From positions 79,503-143,502 of the forward strand of contig CASEHX010000016.1 in the NCBI GenBank assembly GCA_949287905.1: DNA of 64,000 nt. Reading direction: 5' to 3'. Origin of the DNA: an uncultured Olsenella sp. (GTDB lineage: Bacteria > Actinomycetota > Coriobacteriia > Coriobacteriales > Atopobiaceae). The position numbers and the translations under genes were made by a program. This document shows, one piece after another, positions 26,222 to 34,400 of the stretch (positions are counted from its first letter, which is position 1; each line of letters starts with the position of its first letter). Below the pieces are notes generated by a model. It was not told the DNA's origin. It saw nothing but the letters and a program-made list of their open reading frames with translations, and ran no database searches.

Positions 26222-26256
26222 GAAACGAAAGAGGCCAGGGATTGCTCCCTGGCCTC
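26222..26256 (-). terminator. Intrinsic terminator after tRNA-Pro
   Basis: On the minus strand a perfect 10-bp stem (GAGGCCAGGG/CCCTGGCCTC) with a six-base loop is followed by TTTCGTTT. It lies immediately beyond the tRNA-Pro 3' end. Confidence 0.85.
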
Positions 26257-26264
26257 GAAAGTTC

Positions 26265-26341
<77 letters not shown>

Positions 26342-26405
26342 TTTGCGAAGAAGAACTATAGCACCCTTCCTTGAAGAGGGCAAGAGGATTTTGGATATGC
26401 CTGCC

Positions 26406-27284
26406 TCATGCGCAGGCGTCGACGCGAGCGCCGCTCTTGTCGCAGGTAGTCTCAATCGTGCCCGCGGCGCCCTCAAGGTCGCGGATGACCTCGCCCACGG
26501 CGGGGGCGCAGATGCGGCTCCCGGCGAGCGGGTTCTTGACGCTGATGATCGGCGCCGTGAGCGTCGCCACGACATGGCTGCGCTCGAAGGCGAGGTCGCA
26601 GTCGACCATCTGGCAGTTCACAAGGCTCAGGTCCTTGCAGTAGCAGAGCGGCTGCGTGCCCTGGATGAGGCAGTTCTCGAAGGTGAGGCCCTCGCTGTAC
26701 CAGCCCAGGTACTCGCCGCGCACGCGGCAGTTTCGCACGACGACGTTCTTGGCATGCCAAAAGGCGTCCTTGGTGTCGAAGTCGCAATTTTCGAATACGG
26801 CATCCTCGATGTACTGGAAGGAGTACTTTCCCGTGAAGCGGACGTTGCGGAAGCGAAGCATCGTCGAGCGCATCATGAAGTACTCGCTCGTAGCGGTGCA
26901 GTCCTCCATCTCGATGCCGCGCGTTGACCAGCCGAACTCCGGGGAGATGATGTCGCAGCCGCGCATTCGCACGTCCGTGCACTCGCGGAGCGCCTTGATG
27001 CCGTGGAGGCGGCTGTCCTCGATGGTCACGTCGCTGCTGTACCAGAGCGCGGCGCGGCAGAGCTCGGTCATCTCGACGTCGCGCAGCGCGAGACCGTGGT
27101 CGTGCCAGAACGGGTAGCGCAGGTTCATGAAGGCCCCGTCAACGGTGACCCTCTCGCACTCCTTGAGGGCGCTCTCGCCGTCGGCCGGTCCGTCGAAGTG
27201 ACAGTTCCGCACGGTCACGTCGCGCACGCCGTAGAGCGCGCGCTCCTCGTCGAACGTTTGGTTCTCAACAATCCTCTTGCTCAT
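26406..27284 (-). CDS. DUF3737 family protein
   Basis: The 292-residue product is almost entirely a run of short repeating beta-helix-like units (patterns such as VTVRNCHFDGP, VFENCDFDTKDAFWHAKNVVVRNC), matching the DUF3737 family of unknown function with a predicted right-handed beta-helix fold. There is no signal peptide. The ATG at 27284 follows GAGGGG; it is the last gene of an operon with the alpha/beta hydrolase and the small Cys-rich protein. The family often sits with hydrolases and LysR regulators. Confidence 0.8.
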   Translation of the reverse strand: MSKRIVENQTFDEERALYGVRDVTVRNCHFDGPADGESALKECERVTVDGAFMNLRYPFWHDHGLALRDVEMTELCRAALWYSSDVTIEDSRLHGIKALRECTDVRMRGCDIISPEFGWSTRGIEMEDCTATSEYFMMRSTMLRFRNVRFTGKYSFQYIEDAVFENCDFDTKDAFWHAKNVVVRNCRVRGEYLGWYSEGLTFENCLIQGTQPLCYCKDLSLVNCQMVDCDLAFERSHVVATLTAPIISVKNPLAGSRICAPAVGEVIRDLEGAAGTIETTCDKSGARVDACA

Positions 27285-27294
27285 AAGACCCCTC

Positions 27295-28287
27295 TTATTG
27301 CTGCAAGTGCTTCTCGAAGAACGTCTGGATCTTGTCCCAGGGGATGGCGTTCTTGCCACCTCCGTCGTAGAGGTCGGTATGGACCGCGCCCGGAACGAGT
27401 ACGAGCTCCTTGTTGTCGCCCTTGAGCCGGGAGAAGGCGTCCTTGCCCATGTAGCAGGAATGCGCCGCCTCGCCATGAAGCACCATGACGGCGCCCTCGA
27501 TTTCGTCGGCATAGGCAAGGATGGGCTGGTTGAGGAAGCTCTGGGTGCCGATGGCGTTCCAGCCGTCGTTTGAGTTGAGCGATCGGGGGTGATAGCCGCG
27601 CGGAGTCTTGTAGTAGGCGTAGTAGTCGCGCACGAACCACGGCGCGTCCTCGGGGAGCGGGTCCACGACGCCGCCGGCGCGCTCGTAGGTTCCCGCTGCG
27701 TAGTCGCTGGTGCGCTGCGCTGCGAGAGCGCGGCGAGAAGAGTTTCGCGCCTCGGGGCTGTCGGCCTCATCGAAGTAGCCCTTCGCGCTGACGCGGCTCA
27801 TGTCGTACATCGTGGAGGCGACCGTCGCCTTGATGCGCGGGTCGAGCGCCGCGGCGTTGATGGCGAGCCCTCCCCATCCGCAGATGCCGATGATGCCCAC
27901 GCGTTTTGCGTCCACGTCGTCGCGGCACGAGAGGTAGTCGATAGCCGCGAGGAAGTCCTCGGTGTTGATATCCGGACTCGCCATGTAGCGGGGTTCCCCG
28001 CCGGACTCGCCTGTGTACGAGGGGTCAAAGGCGATCGTGAGGAAACCTCGTTCCGCCAGGGTCTGCGCGTAGAGCCCGGAGCACTGTTCCTTCACGGCTC
28101 CAAAGGGCCCGCAGACAGCGATCGCGGCGAGTCGGGCGTTCGCCGCCGCGCGGCGCGGCTGGTAGAGGTCCGCGGCAAGCGTGATGCCGTAGCGGTTATG
28201 AAATGTCACTTTCGTATGGTCGACGGCGTCGGACTGGGGGAACGTCTTGTCCCATTCGCTGGTGAGCTGCAGCTTCTCCTCGGTCAT
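27295..28287 (-). CDS. Alpha/beta hydrolase with cysteine at the nucleophile position
   Basis: The 330-residue product has a dienelactone-hydrolase/YcjY-like alpha/beta fold. The nucleophile elbow reads GICGWGG, so cysteine replaces the usual serine. A histidine near the end in GAVHTDLYDGG and an acidic residue in VLHGEAAH are candidate triad members. It is cytoplasmic. It overlaps the upstream small gene by four bases and precedes DUF3737 by ten bases. Substrate is unknown; the Cys nucleophile is known in this subfamily and is not a defect. Confidence 0.82.
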   Translation of the reverse strand: MTEEKLQLTSEWDKTFPQSDAVDHTKVTFHNRYGITLAADLYQPRRAAANARLAAIAVCGPFGAVKEQCSGLYAQTLAERGFLTIAFDPSYTGESGGEPRYMASPDINTEDFLAAIDYLSCRDDVDAKRVGIIGICGWGGLAINAAALDPRIKATVASTMYDMSRVSAKGYFDEADSPEARNSSRRALAAQRTSDYAAGTYERAGGVVDPLPEDAPWFVRDYYAYYKTPRGYHPRSLNSNDGWNAIGTQSFLNQPILAYADEIEGAVMVLHGEAAHSCYMGKDAFSRLKGDNKELVLVPGAVHTDLYDGGGKNAIPWDKIQTFFEKHLQQ

Positions 28288-28529
28288 GGTCTCTCCTCTC
28301 TGCGTGCCGGCATCTCCAGGGAAACACGTCCCAAAAGGTGGTCGATCGCGTCAATGCCGCGCTGGCTGGCTCGCATCTCGCCTACGAGGCGGGACCGCTC
28401 CTCCAGGAGCACGCGCTTCGTCTCGCGCACGCGACCCTCCTCGCAGCAACAGCGAGCGCGCTCGGCGGTAGCGTCGTCACAGGCGCAGTCGCTCAGGCAG
28501 CGCTCGATGTCCGTGGTCAGGTCCCCCAT
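28284..28529 (-). CDS. Small Cys-rich protein with MerR-type coiled-coil tail
   Basis: The 81-residue product has six cysteines in its first 30 residues (C11, C15, C17, C27, C28, C29), then a helical segment ETKRVLLEERSRLVGEMRA like the dimerisation helix of MerR regulators, with no DNA-binding domain. The ATG at 28529 has AGGAGG upstream; a longer frame above it crosses the intergenic promoter and is rejected. It overlaps the alpha/beta hydrolase by four bases and is divergent from lysR. A redox- or metal-sensing accessory role is inference. Confidence 0.6.
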   Translation of the reverse strand: MGDLTTDIERCLSDCACDDATAERARCCCEEGRVRETKRVLLEERSRLVGEMRASQRGIDAIDHLLGRVSLEMPARREERP

Positions 28530-28554
28530 GGATGCCTCCTCTCTTGATGTTGAG

Positions 28555-28606
28555 TTTAGCGACGCGACGTCAACATGTATAATTCCTATATCGTATGCAA
28601 TTGCAT
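28555..28606 (+). promoter_or_regulatory. lysR promoter and palindrome in the divergent region
   Basis: A consensus TATAAT at 28578-28583 with a weak TTTAGC -35 (28555-28560, 17-base spacer) faces the LysR gene. A perfect 12-bp palindrome ATGCAATTGCAT lies at 28595-28606, at or just after the expected start site, and is flanked by further ATGCAT repeats. This is a plausible LysR autoregulatory site that could also control the divergent hydrolase operon. Confidence 0.55.
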
Positions 28607-28636
28607 GCATAAATCGCATAAGAGAGCGAGAAGAAC

Positions 28637-29512
28637 ATGGAGCTGAGGCACCTCCGATACTTCCTCATGGTCGCCCGCGAGGGCACGATCTCCGGCGCGG
28701 CAGCGGCGCTGCACGTCTCGCAGCCATCCCTCTCGCGCCAGATGCAGGAGCTCGAGCGCGACCTGGGCGTATGCCTCTTCGATCGCGGCAGTAGGCACAT
28801 CACGCTCACGGAGCCGGGCATGCGGCTGCGACGGCGCGCGGAGGAGATCGTTGATCTCGTCGGACGCACCGAGGACGAGTTTCGCCTCACGGCTGACACC
28901 CTTTCCGGAGAGGTGCGCATCGGCGGTGGCGAGACGCCTGCGATGGGTCTTCTCGCCGACGTCATGGCTTGGTTCGTTGATGCCTATCCGCTTGTCCGCT
29001 TCTCGCTCTTCAGCGGCAACGCCGAGAACGTCAGCGAGCGACTGGACAGCGGGCGGCTCGACTTTGGTGTGTTCGTCGGTCATGCCGACCTCTCGCGTTA
29101 CGAGTTTCTCCAGCTGCCCGCCCACGACCGCTGGGGCGCCTTCATGCGCGAGGACGACCCGCTCGCGGAGCTTGATTGCGTGACCCCGGTTGATCTGGCG
29201 AGTCGCTCGCTCATTCTGTCCGAGCAGGCCACTCGGGAGATGGGCGCGTGGTTTCACAGGGACCTCGAGGACCTTGATGTCGTTGCAACCTACAACCTGC
29301 TCTATAATGCCGCGCTTCTTGCCAGACGCGGAATCGGCGTGGTTGTCAGCCTTGAGGGCATTGTTGATACGAGCGAGGGATCGGGACTGGCGTTCAGGCC
29401 CCTCGAGCCCGCCATCTCGGCGGACGTGTTCATCGCTTGGAAGCGCTACCAGTCCTTCTCTCCCACCGCCGAGGCGTTTCTCGGTGAGATTCGTTCCCGT
29501 TGGGCCGTCTGA
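28637..29512 (+). CDS. LysR-family transcriptional regulator
   Basis: The 291-residue product has the LysR winged helix at residues 1-60 (MELRHLRYFLMVAREGTISGAAAALHVSQPSLSRQ is the signature region) and a co-inducer-binding domain after residue 90. It is divergent from the small-protein/hydrolase/DUF3737 operon, its likely target. The ligand cannot be predicted. It converges on an isochorismatase-like gene with a large inverted repeat between them. Confidence 0.93.
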   Translation: MELRHLRYFLMVAREGTISGAAAALHVSQPSLSRQMQELERDLGVCLFDRGSRHITLTEPGMRLRRRAEEIVDLVGRTEDEFRLTADTLSGEVRIGGGETPAMGLLADVMAWFVDAYPLVRFSLFSGNAENVSERLDSGRLDFGVFVGHADLSRYEFLQLPAHDRWGAFMREDDPLAELDCVTPVDLASRSLILSEQATREMGAWFHRDLEDLDVVATYNLLYNAALLARRGIGVVVSLEGIVDTSEGSGLAFRPLEPAISADVFIAWKRYQSFSPTAEAFLGEIRSRWAV

Positions 29513-29525
29513 CCTGAGCTGGTTT

Positions 29526-29618
29526 CACGGCCATAGCATACACTGGCCGCGATTCGGCAAACCGTCAACTGGGCAAATAGTGGCGGCGAGGTGCCCCAGT
29601 GTATGCTATTTGGCCGTG
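29526..29618. repeat. 93-bp inverted repeat between convergent genes
   Basis: A 14-bp perfect inverted repeat (ATAGCATACACTGG at 29533-29546, complement at 29596-29609) is extended outward by CACGGCC/GGCCGTG arms, with a two-base offset on the right. The 49-base loop has no gene. It could be a bidirectional terminator, though the long loop and lack of T tracts are unusual, or a remnant of a miniature mobile element. Confidence 0.7.
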
Positions 29619-29651
29619 TCGGCCGCCTTACCTGTCTTGAGCTGCGCGCGA

Positions 29652-30209
29652 CTACGCCAGCGCCGCCTCAAGCTCCGCGACGGTCGCGAGCTCGGAGCCA
29701 TAGCACTTCTCGCAGTGCTCGAGCGCGCCCTCCTGGGTGCCACAGAGGAAGGTCATCGTGGCATCGGTTACCACGACGGAGGCGTAGTTGTTGAAGTAGG
29801 CGTCGGCCAGGGTGTGGAGCACGCAGATGTTGGTGTCCGCGCCCACGGCGATGACGGTCTTGACGCCCAGCTCGCGCAGGGTGAGGTCGAGGTCAGTCTG
29901 AAAGAAGCCCGAATAGCGGCGCTTGGGAATGATGATGTCGGCCTCCCCCACCTCGATCTCCGGGAATATGCGCGTCTCGCCTGCCACGCCGTGCTCGCCC
30001 CAGAGCTCGAGCTCGCGGTCGAGGCCACGGACGTGCGCGTCATTGCAAAAGATCACCGGAATGCCCGCCGCGTGACATGCGGCCACTGAGCGCGCGACGG
30101 CGCTGCGATACGCGGCGGTGGCAGCGTCGGGGTCGTAGAGCGAGTCGTCCCCCACGGCCTCAATGGCGTCGATGACGAGCAGTGCGGCAGCAGACAGATC
30201 GGTGTTCAT
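29652..30209 (-). CDS. Isochorismatase-family cysteine hydrolase
   Basis: The 185-residue product has the fold of isochorismatase/nicotinamidase hydrolases. The catalytic Asp lies in ALLVIDAIE, the lysine in IIPKRRYSGFF, and the nucleophile cysteine in GADTNICVLHTLADAY with the family's nearby cis-peptide. Biochemical substrate is not determinable; nicotinamide-like or N-carbamoyl compounds are possible. It stands alone, convergent with lysR. Confidence 0.9.
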   Translation of the reverse strand: MNTDLSAAALLVIDAIEAVGDDSLYDPDAATAAYRSAVARSVAACHAAGIPVIFCNDAHVRGLDRELELWGEHGVAGETRIFPEIEVGEADIIIPKRRYSGFFQTDLDLTLRELGVKTVIAVGADTNICVLHTLADAYFNNYASVVVTDATMTFLCGTQEGALEHCEKCYGSELATVAELEAALA

Positions 30210-30521
30210 TGCGTCTCCCTCCGGGTTGCGTTGGCGACGACTCTACCATGACATGACGCCGCAGGGGGACGATTTGAGTCGCCCGACGTCCAAGAGGCAG
30301 TAATTTGGCCCTCCACTGTCACTTTTGGCCTCGTTTGTGTGGACGGGTGCAAAATCCCCATAAGTTATTGAAGCAATATGAATTGTTATCTGGGACGATG
30401 CGGGCGGGTTTTGACGTGGAGGCGGATTGAGGAGAGAATTGCCACACAAACGAGCCTCAAAATGACATCGGATGGCCAAAATACTGCCTCAAGTGCTTCG
30501 TGCGAGGAGGGAGCACCGTAC
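30210..30521. other. Intergenic region between the isochorismatase and MGMT-like genes
   Basis: These 312 bases contain no supported gene. Most is taken up by a 197-bp imperfect inverted repeat (listed separately). No convincing promoter was found, although both flanking genes must start here. GAGGAGGGAG near 30504-30513 is the ribosome site for the MGMT-like gene. Confidence 0.6.
30294..30490. repeat. 197-bp imperfect inverted repeat (49-bp arms)
   Basis: The arms at 30294-30342 and 30442-30490 align without gaps as inverted copies, with 41 of 49 positions matching by my hand count. The outer ends (GAGGCAGTA) and inner ends (CTCGTTTGTGTGG) are the best conserved. The 99-base middle is AT-richer than the surroundings. 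The form resembles a miniature inverted-repeat element; no target duplication was recognised. Confidence 0.8.
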
Positions 30522-30836
30522 ATGAACGACGGATTCTTCGAGCGAGCATGGGATGTCGTGCGTCAGATCCCCGAGGGACGCGTGGCCAGCTACGGGCAGG
30601 TGGCGCGTCTCATGGGCGCGCCTCGCTGCGCGCGTCAGGTGGGTTATGCCATGCACGGCAGCCCCGGGGTCACCGGCGGGGTACCGTGCCATCGGGTTGT
30701 CTTCGCGGACGGATCTCTGGCACCGGGCTTTGCGTTTGGCGGTCCTGGTGAGCAGCGCCGCATGCTCGAGGTCGAGGGCGTTGGCTTTCTGGGCGACGGA
30801 CGCGTGGATATGAAGAATTTCTCCTGGGAGGCGTAG
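30522..30836 (+). CDS. MGMT-family DNA-binding protein (methyltransferase C-terminal domain only)
   Basis: The 104-residue product is the stand-alone C-terminal domain of O6-alkylguanine DNA methyltransferases: helix-turn-helix region RVASYGQVARLMGAPRCARQVG and the active-site motif VPCHRVV. The acceptor cysteine is kept, unlike alkyltransferase-like proteins that have Trp or Ala there. The N-terminal domain is absent. The ATG at 30522 follows GAGGAGGGAG; an upstream in-frame start would read through the inverted repeat. It may repair or flag alkylated guanine. Confidence 0.88.
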   Translation: MNDGFFERAWDVVRQIPEGRVASYGQVARLMGAPRCARQVGYAMHGSPGVTGGVPCHRVVFADGSLAPGFAFGGPGEQRRMLEVEGVGFLGDGRVDMKNFSWEA

Positions 30837-30882
30837 ACGGGCGGAAACGGGTACAAGAGCGCCAGTCAATCAAGGAGGCCCC

Positions 30883-31356
30883 ATGTCATACGCCATCATC
30901 TGCAGCTCAAAGACCGGCAACACGGAAAAGCTCGCTCAGCGTGCGCGCGAGGTTCTGGGAGAGGAGAACGAGTGCCCGGTCGTCGACGCCGATCTGGTGC
31001 TCGTTGGATCCTGGACCGACAAGGGTGGCATGGACCCAGCTCTTGCAGATACGCTCCCCCAGCTTGCCGACAAGAAGGTCTTCCTCTTCGGAACCTGCGG
31101 ATTTGGCGGCAGCCAGAAGTACTACGACCGCGTGCTTGACCGCTTTGCCGCGATGCTGCCGGATTGCGCCCGTGTGGTCGGACGCTTCATGTGCCAGGGT
31201 CAGATGCCGCCTGCCGTGCGCGAGCGCTACGTGAAGATGTCCAACCAGGACCCGGCGCGCTTCGAGCCCATGATCGAGAACTTCGACCGCGCGCTCGGCC
31301 ACCCCGACGCAGACGACCTCGGTGCCTTCGAGGCGGCGCTGCGTGACGTTCTCTAG
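30883..31356 (+). CDS. Flavodoxin-family protein
   Basis: The 157-residue product begins MSYAIICSSKTGNTEKLAQ, with the FMN phosphate loop SSKTGNT, and has the flavodoxin fold segments VLVGSWTDKGG and KVFLFGTCGFGG. It is of the short anaerobe-type flavodoxin-like group that includes BilS; exact partner unknown. AAGGAGG precedes the ATG. It follows the MGMT-like gene by 46 bases and converges on the GH31 gene. Confidence 0.85.
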   Translation: MSYAIICSSKTGNTEKLAQRAREVLGEENECPVVDADLVLVGSWTDKGGMDPALADTLPQLADKKVFLFGTCGFGGSQKYYDRVLDRFAAMLPDCARVVGRFMCQGQMPPAVRERYVKMSNQDPARFEPMIENFDRALGHPDADDLGAFEAALRDVL

Positions 31357-31380
31357 GCTGATTTCGTGCCCCGTAGACGA

Positions 31381-31412
31381 CGAGGCCCCCGTCCGCTCGG
31401 ACGGGGGCCTCG
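31381..31412. terminator. Hairpin between flavodoxin and GH31 genes
   Basis: A perfect 15-bp stem (CGAGGCCCCCGTCCG/CGGACGGGGGCCTCG) with a two-base centre lies between the converging genes. Neither side has a T tract, but position and strength suggest a bidirectional terminator. Confidence 0.7.
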
Positions 31413-31443
31413 CGCGTTAGGTGGGCTCGGAGCCTAGGTTTCG

Positions 31444-34400
31444 CTAGTCGTCGGACCTGCGACCATGGCGGAGCATAATTCCACCCGCAATCGCGGAGAG
31501 GGCGCCGGCGACAGAGACGCCCGCGGCGGCCATCGTCGTGGGGTCGCTCGTCTGCGGAACCGTGCCGCCCCCGGACGTTCCGGGCTTCGTGGAGGAGCCA
31601 CCCTGGCCAGACGTCGAGGGCGGGGTGTCCGCCTCGTCCTTGAGGCCGTCGATGGCGGCCTGCAGCTGTGCGAGAGCGTCGCTCAGCTCGGAGGCCGTGG
31701 CGTTCTCGTTGGCGAGAACCTCCTTGGCGTGATCGATGGCGTCCGCAAGCGCGGAAACCGTGGCCTGCGTCTTTCCGGCCGTGTCGATCGCCTCTGCCTT
31801 GGCCACGAGGTCGCTGAGCTCCTGACGCGCGTCGTCAACCGGAGCGGCGTCGACAAGGCCCTCGATGGCGTCCTTGAGGTCGTCGTAGGCGGACTGGATC
31901 TCCTCGGGCGTGGCGTCCTCGCGGGCGTAGACGTCCTTGGCTGCCTGGAGCGCAGCCTGGAGCTGTGCGACGGAAGCCTCGGTCTTCCCAGCGGTGTCCA
32001 GCTCCTCGGCGGTGGCGATAAGCTCGCCGAGCGTCTTGCGGTCGGCGTCGGCGGGCGGAACGGTGGCCTTGACGAGGCCCTCATAGGCTTCCGTGAGCGT
32101 CTTCACGCACTGGTCGATCGTATCCTGCGTCGCCTGGTCGTCGGCGAGGATGCGCTCGGCGTCACCGAGGGCGAGCTCGAACGGGGTCCACGTCGCCGTG
32201 GTGTAGTCCTCGGGCCGCAGACCCTCGGCCTTGATGGTGTCGACGAGCTTCTGGAGCTCGGACCTGTCGACGCCAGCGGCAACGCTGCCGGTGGTGAAGT
32301 CGAGCAGCGGGCCGATCGTCCAGGTGGAGGCCTCGAGGTCGACGGTGGTGTCGATCTTCGCCTTCAGCTGGAAGGTGGCGATGACGTCGCTTCCGGAATA
32401 GAGGTCCTTGTCCCCCTCGTTGATGAAGGAGAGGTTCACGCTCTGCGTTCCGTCGGTGTAGGAGGTCTTGGCGACGGAGCGGTTGCTCATCCCGGAGACG
32501 ACGTCGGACGCGGAGATGGAGCCGGCGACGAACTCGAACTGCTCATCGCTGAAGTGAACGAGCGCGCCGAGCGCGTTGGCGTTCTCGACGCCGTTGGCCT
32601 TGACGCTGACCGTCACGACGTCCCCGGCCTTGACGGACGCGGAGTCGGCGCTCACTTGGAGCTCGCCAGAGACCTCGGCATCCTTGGACGAGGGCGCGTA
32701 GCCGGCCATGAAGTGGGCGAGGTCGTAGACGTCATAGGCATCGTTCTCGTTGAGGTCGAGGTAGAAGCGAGAAACGCGCGTGGCGAACATGTCCTCCTCG
32801 CCGCCACGGTTCTCGAGGCCGATGACCTGACCGAGGTTGCCGTAGTCGAGGCCGCTGCAGGTATCGCTGCCGCTCAGGGAGCCGACGGCGAAGCCCTTGG
32901 ACCCGTCGACCTTCCAGAAGCAGATCTCCGCTGCGGTCCAGTAGCTGTCGGTCTGGACGGCGAGCATGCGGACGTAGCGGGCGACGACGGGCTTCTCGAA
33001 GCTGACGATCTTCACCTCTTCGTTGGAGCCGGTGAAGTCATAGGTGCCCTGATCGGTCCAGTGGACCCCGTCGAGGCTCGTCTCGATCTGCATCTTCTTG
33101 ACGTAGCCGAAGTTGGAGGGCCAGTACTCGAGGCGCTCGAACTGGTACGCAAGGCCGTAGTCGATGTTGAGCGCACGCCCGGTTCCGTTGGCGGTGCCGT
33201 TGTACGTTCCGGAGAGCATGCAGCCGGCGCTCGAGGCGGTCTTGTGGTCGAAGGCGTACTTCTCCTCGTAGCCGCCCCACGGGCCGTAGTCGAGCGTCGC
33301 GCTCACGGGCGAGGGAACGTTGCGCCAGGGGTCCTGGGCGGTCCTGACGGTGATCTCATCGCTCCATGCGGACACGCCCTCGGCGTTGCGTGCGCGCACC
33401 TGGTAGGTGTGCGTGCTGTCGTAGTCGAGGCCCGTGTGGATGAAGGAGGTGAGGTCGGAGGCGACGCCGGCGCGACCGTCGACCTTGAGGTCGTAGGCGG
33501 TGGCGCCGTCGACGGCGTTCCAGGTGACGGTGATGCTCGTCGGGGTGATGGAGTCCTCGACCGCGGCGAGGACGGGGGCCTCGAGCGCGTCGTTGGGCTC
33601 CTCGTTGGGGAGCTCGCGCGTGTTCTGGAAGCCCTCGACCGTGAGGGTCTGGGCGTTCTGCGAGACGTCGGTCTCGGCGAACTTCACGTAGAGCTTGGGC
33701 GTCGTGGAGATCTCGGTGTTTGCGAAGTCCTCGCCCTCGAGGCAGAAGGTGTTGAGGTTGGGGGACTCGTCATAGAGATAGATTGCCTGACCGGCCTCGG
33801 GCTCGGTGGAGTCGAAGGCAGCCTTGTCGGAGACCTTGACGAGCTCGAGCTCCTGGCTGCCGTTCTTGGCGACGACGCTCGCGGGCTCGGCGGAGACGTT
33901 CACGACGAACGTGCTCACGCGGTTGGGGTCATAGCCCTCGTAGGTGCCGGTGGATGCGTTGATCGTGAAGACGCCGGTTCCGTCGGAGACCTCGGAGGCG
34001 TAGTGCGTGGAGACGCTGCCGCCGTAGGAGATGGTGCTCTGGGTGCCGTAGGCCTCGTCGCTCGAGTCCTGCGTGTTGACGGCGGTGGTGCCGTCGTCCT
34101 CGTAGCCGTAGTAGCTGCCGCTGCCCTCGGTCGCAAAGAACTCGGTGATGCGACGGGTCTTGTCGAGACCCTCGGGGTTGTCCTCGGACTTGGCCTGCGG
34201 GTTGTTGTTCGCCTCGTACATGGGGACGATGGCGTTGGCCTTCACGAAGACAGGAAGCTTCCAGAGCGGGGCATCGTAGTTGTTGAGCACCTGACCGCCG
34301 CGGTACTGCGTGCCGGAGAGGTAGTCGATCCAGATGTCGTTCTCGTCGCCAGGCAGGTAGATGCCGTTGCGGACGTCATTGCCGTTCTCGTCCGCCTGCG

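Noticed and set aside
27252..27264. SOS-box-like GAACGTTTGGTTC in the DUF3737 gene
   Set aside because: The half-sites are separated by five bases rather than four, and it lies inside coding sequence.
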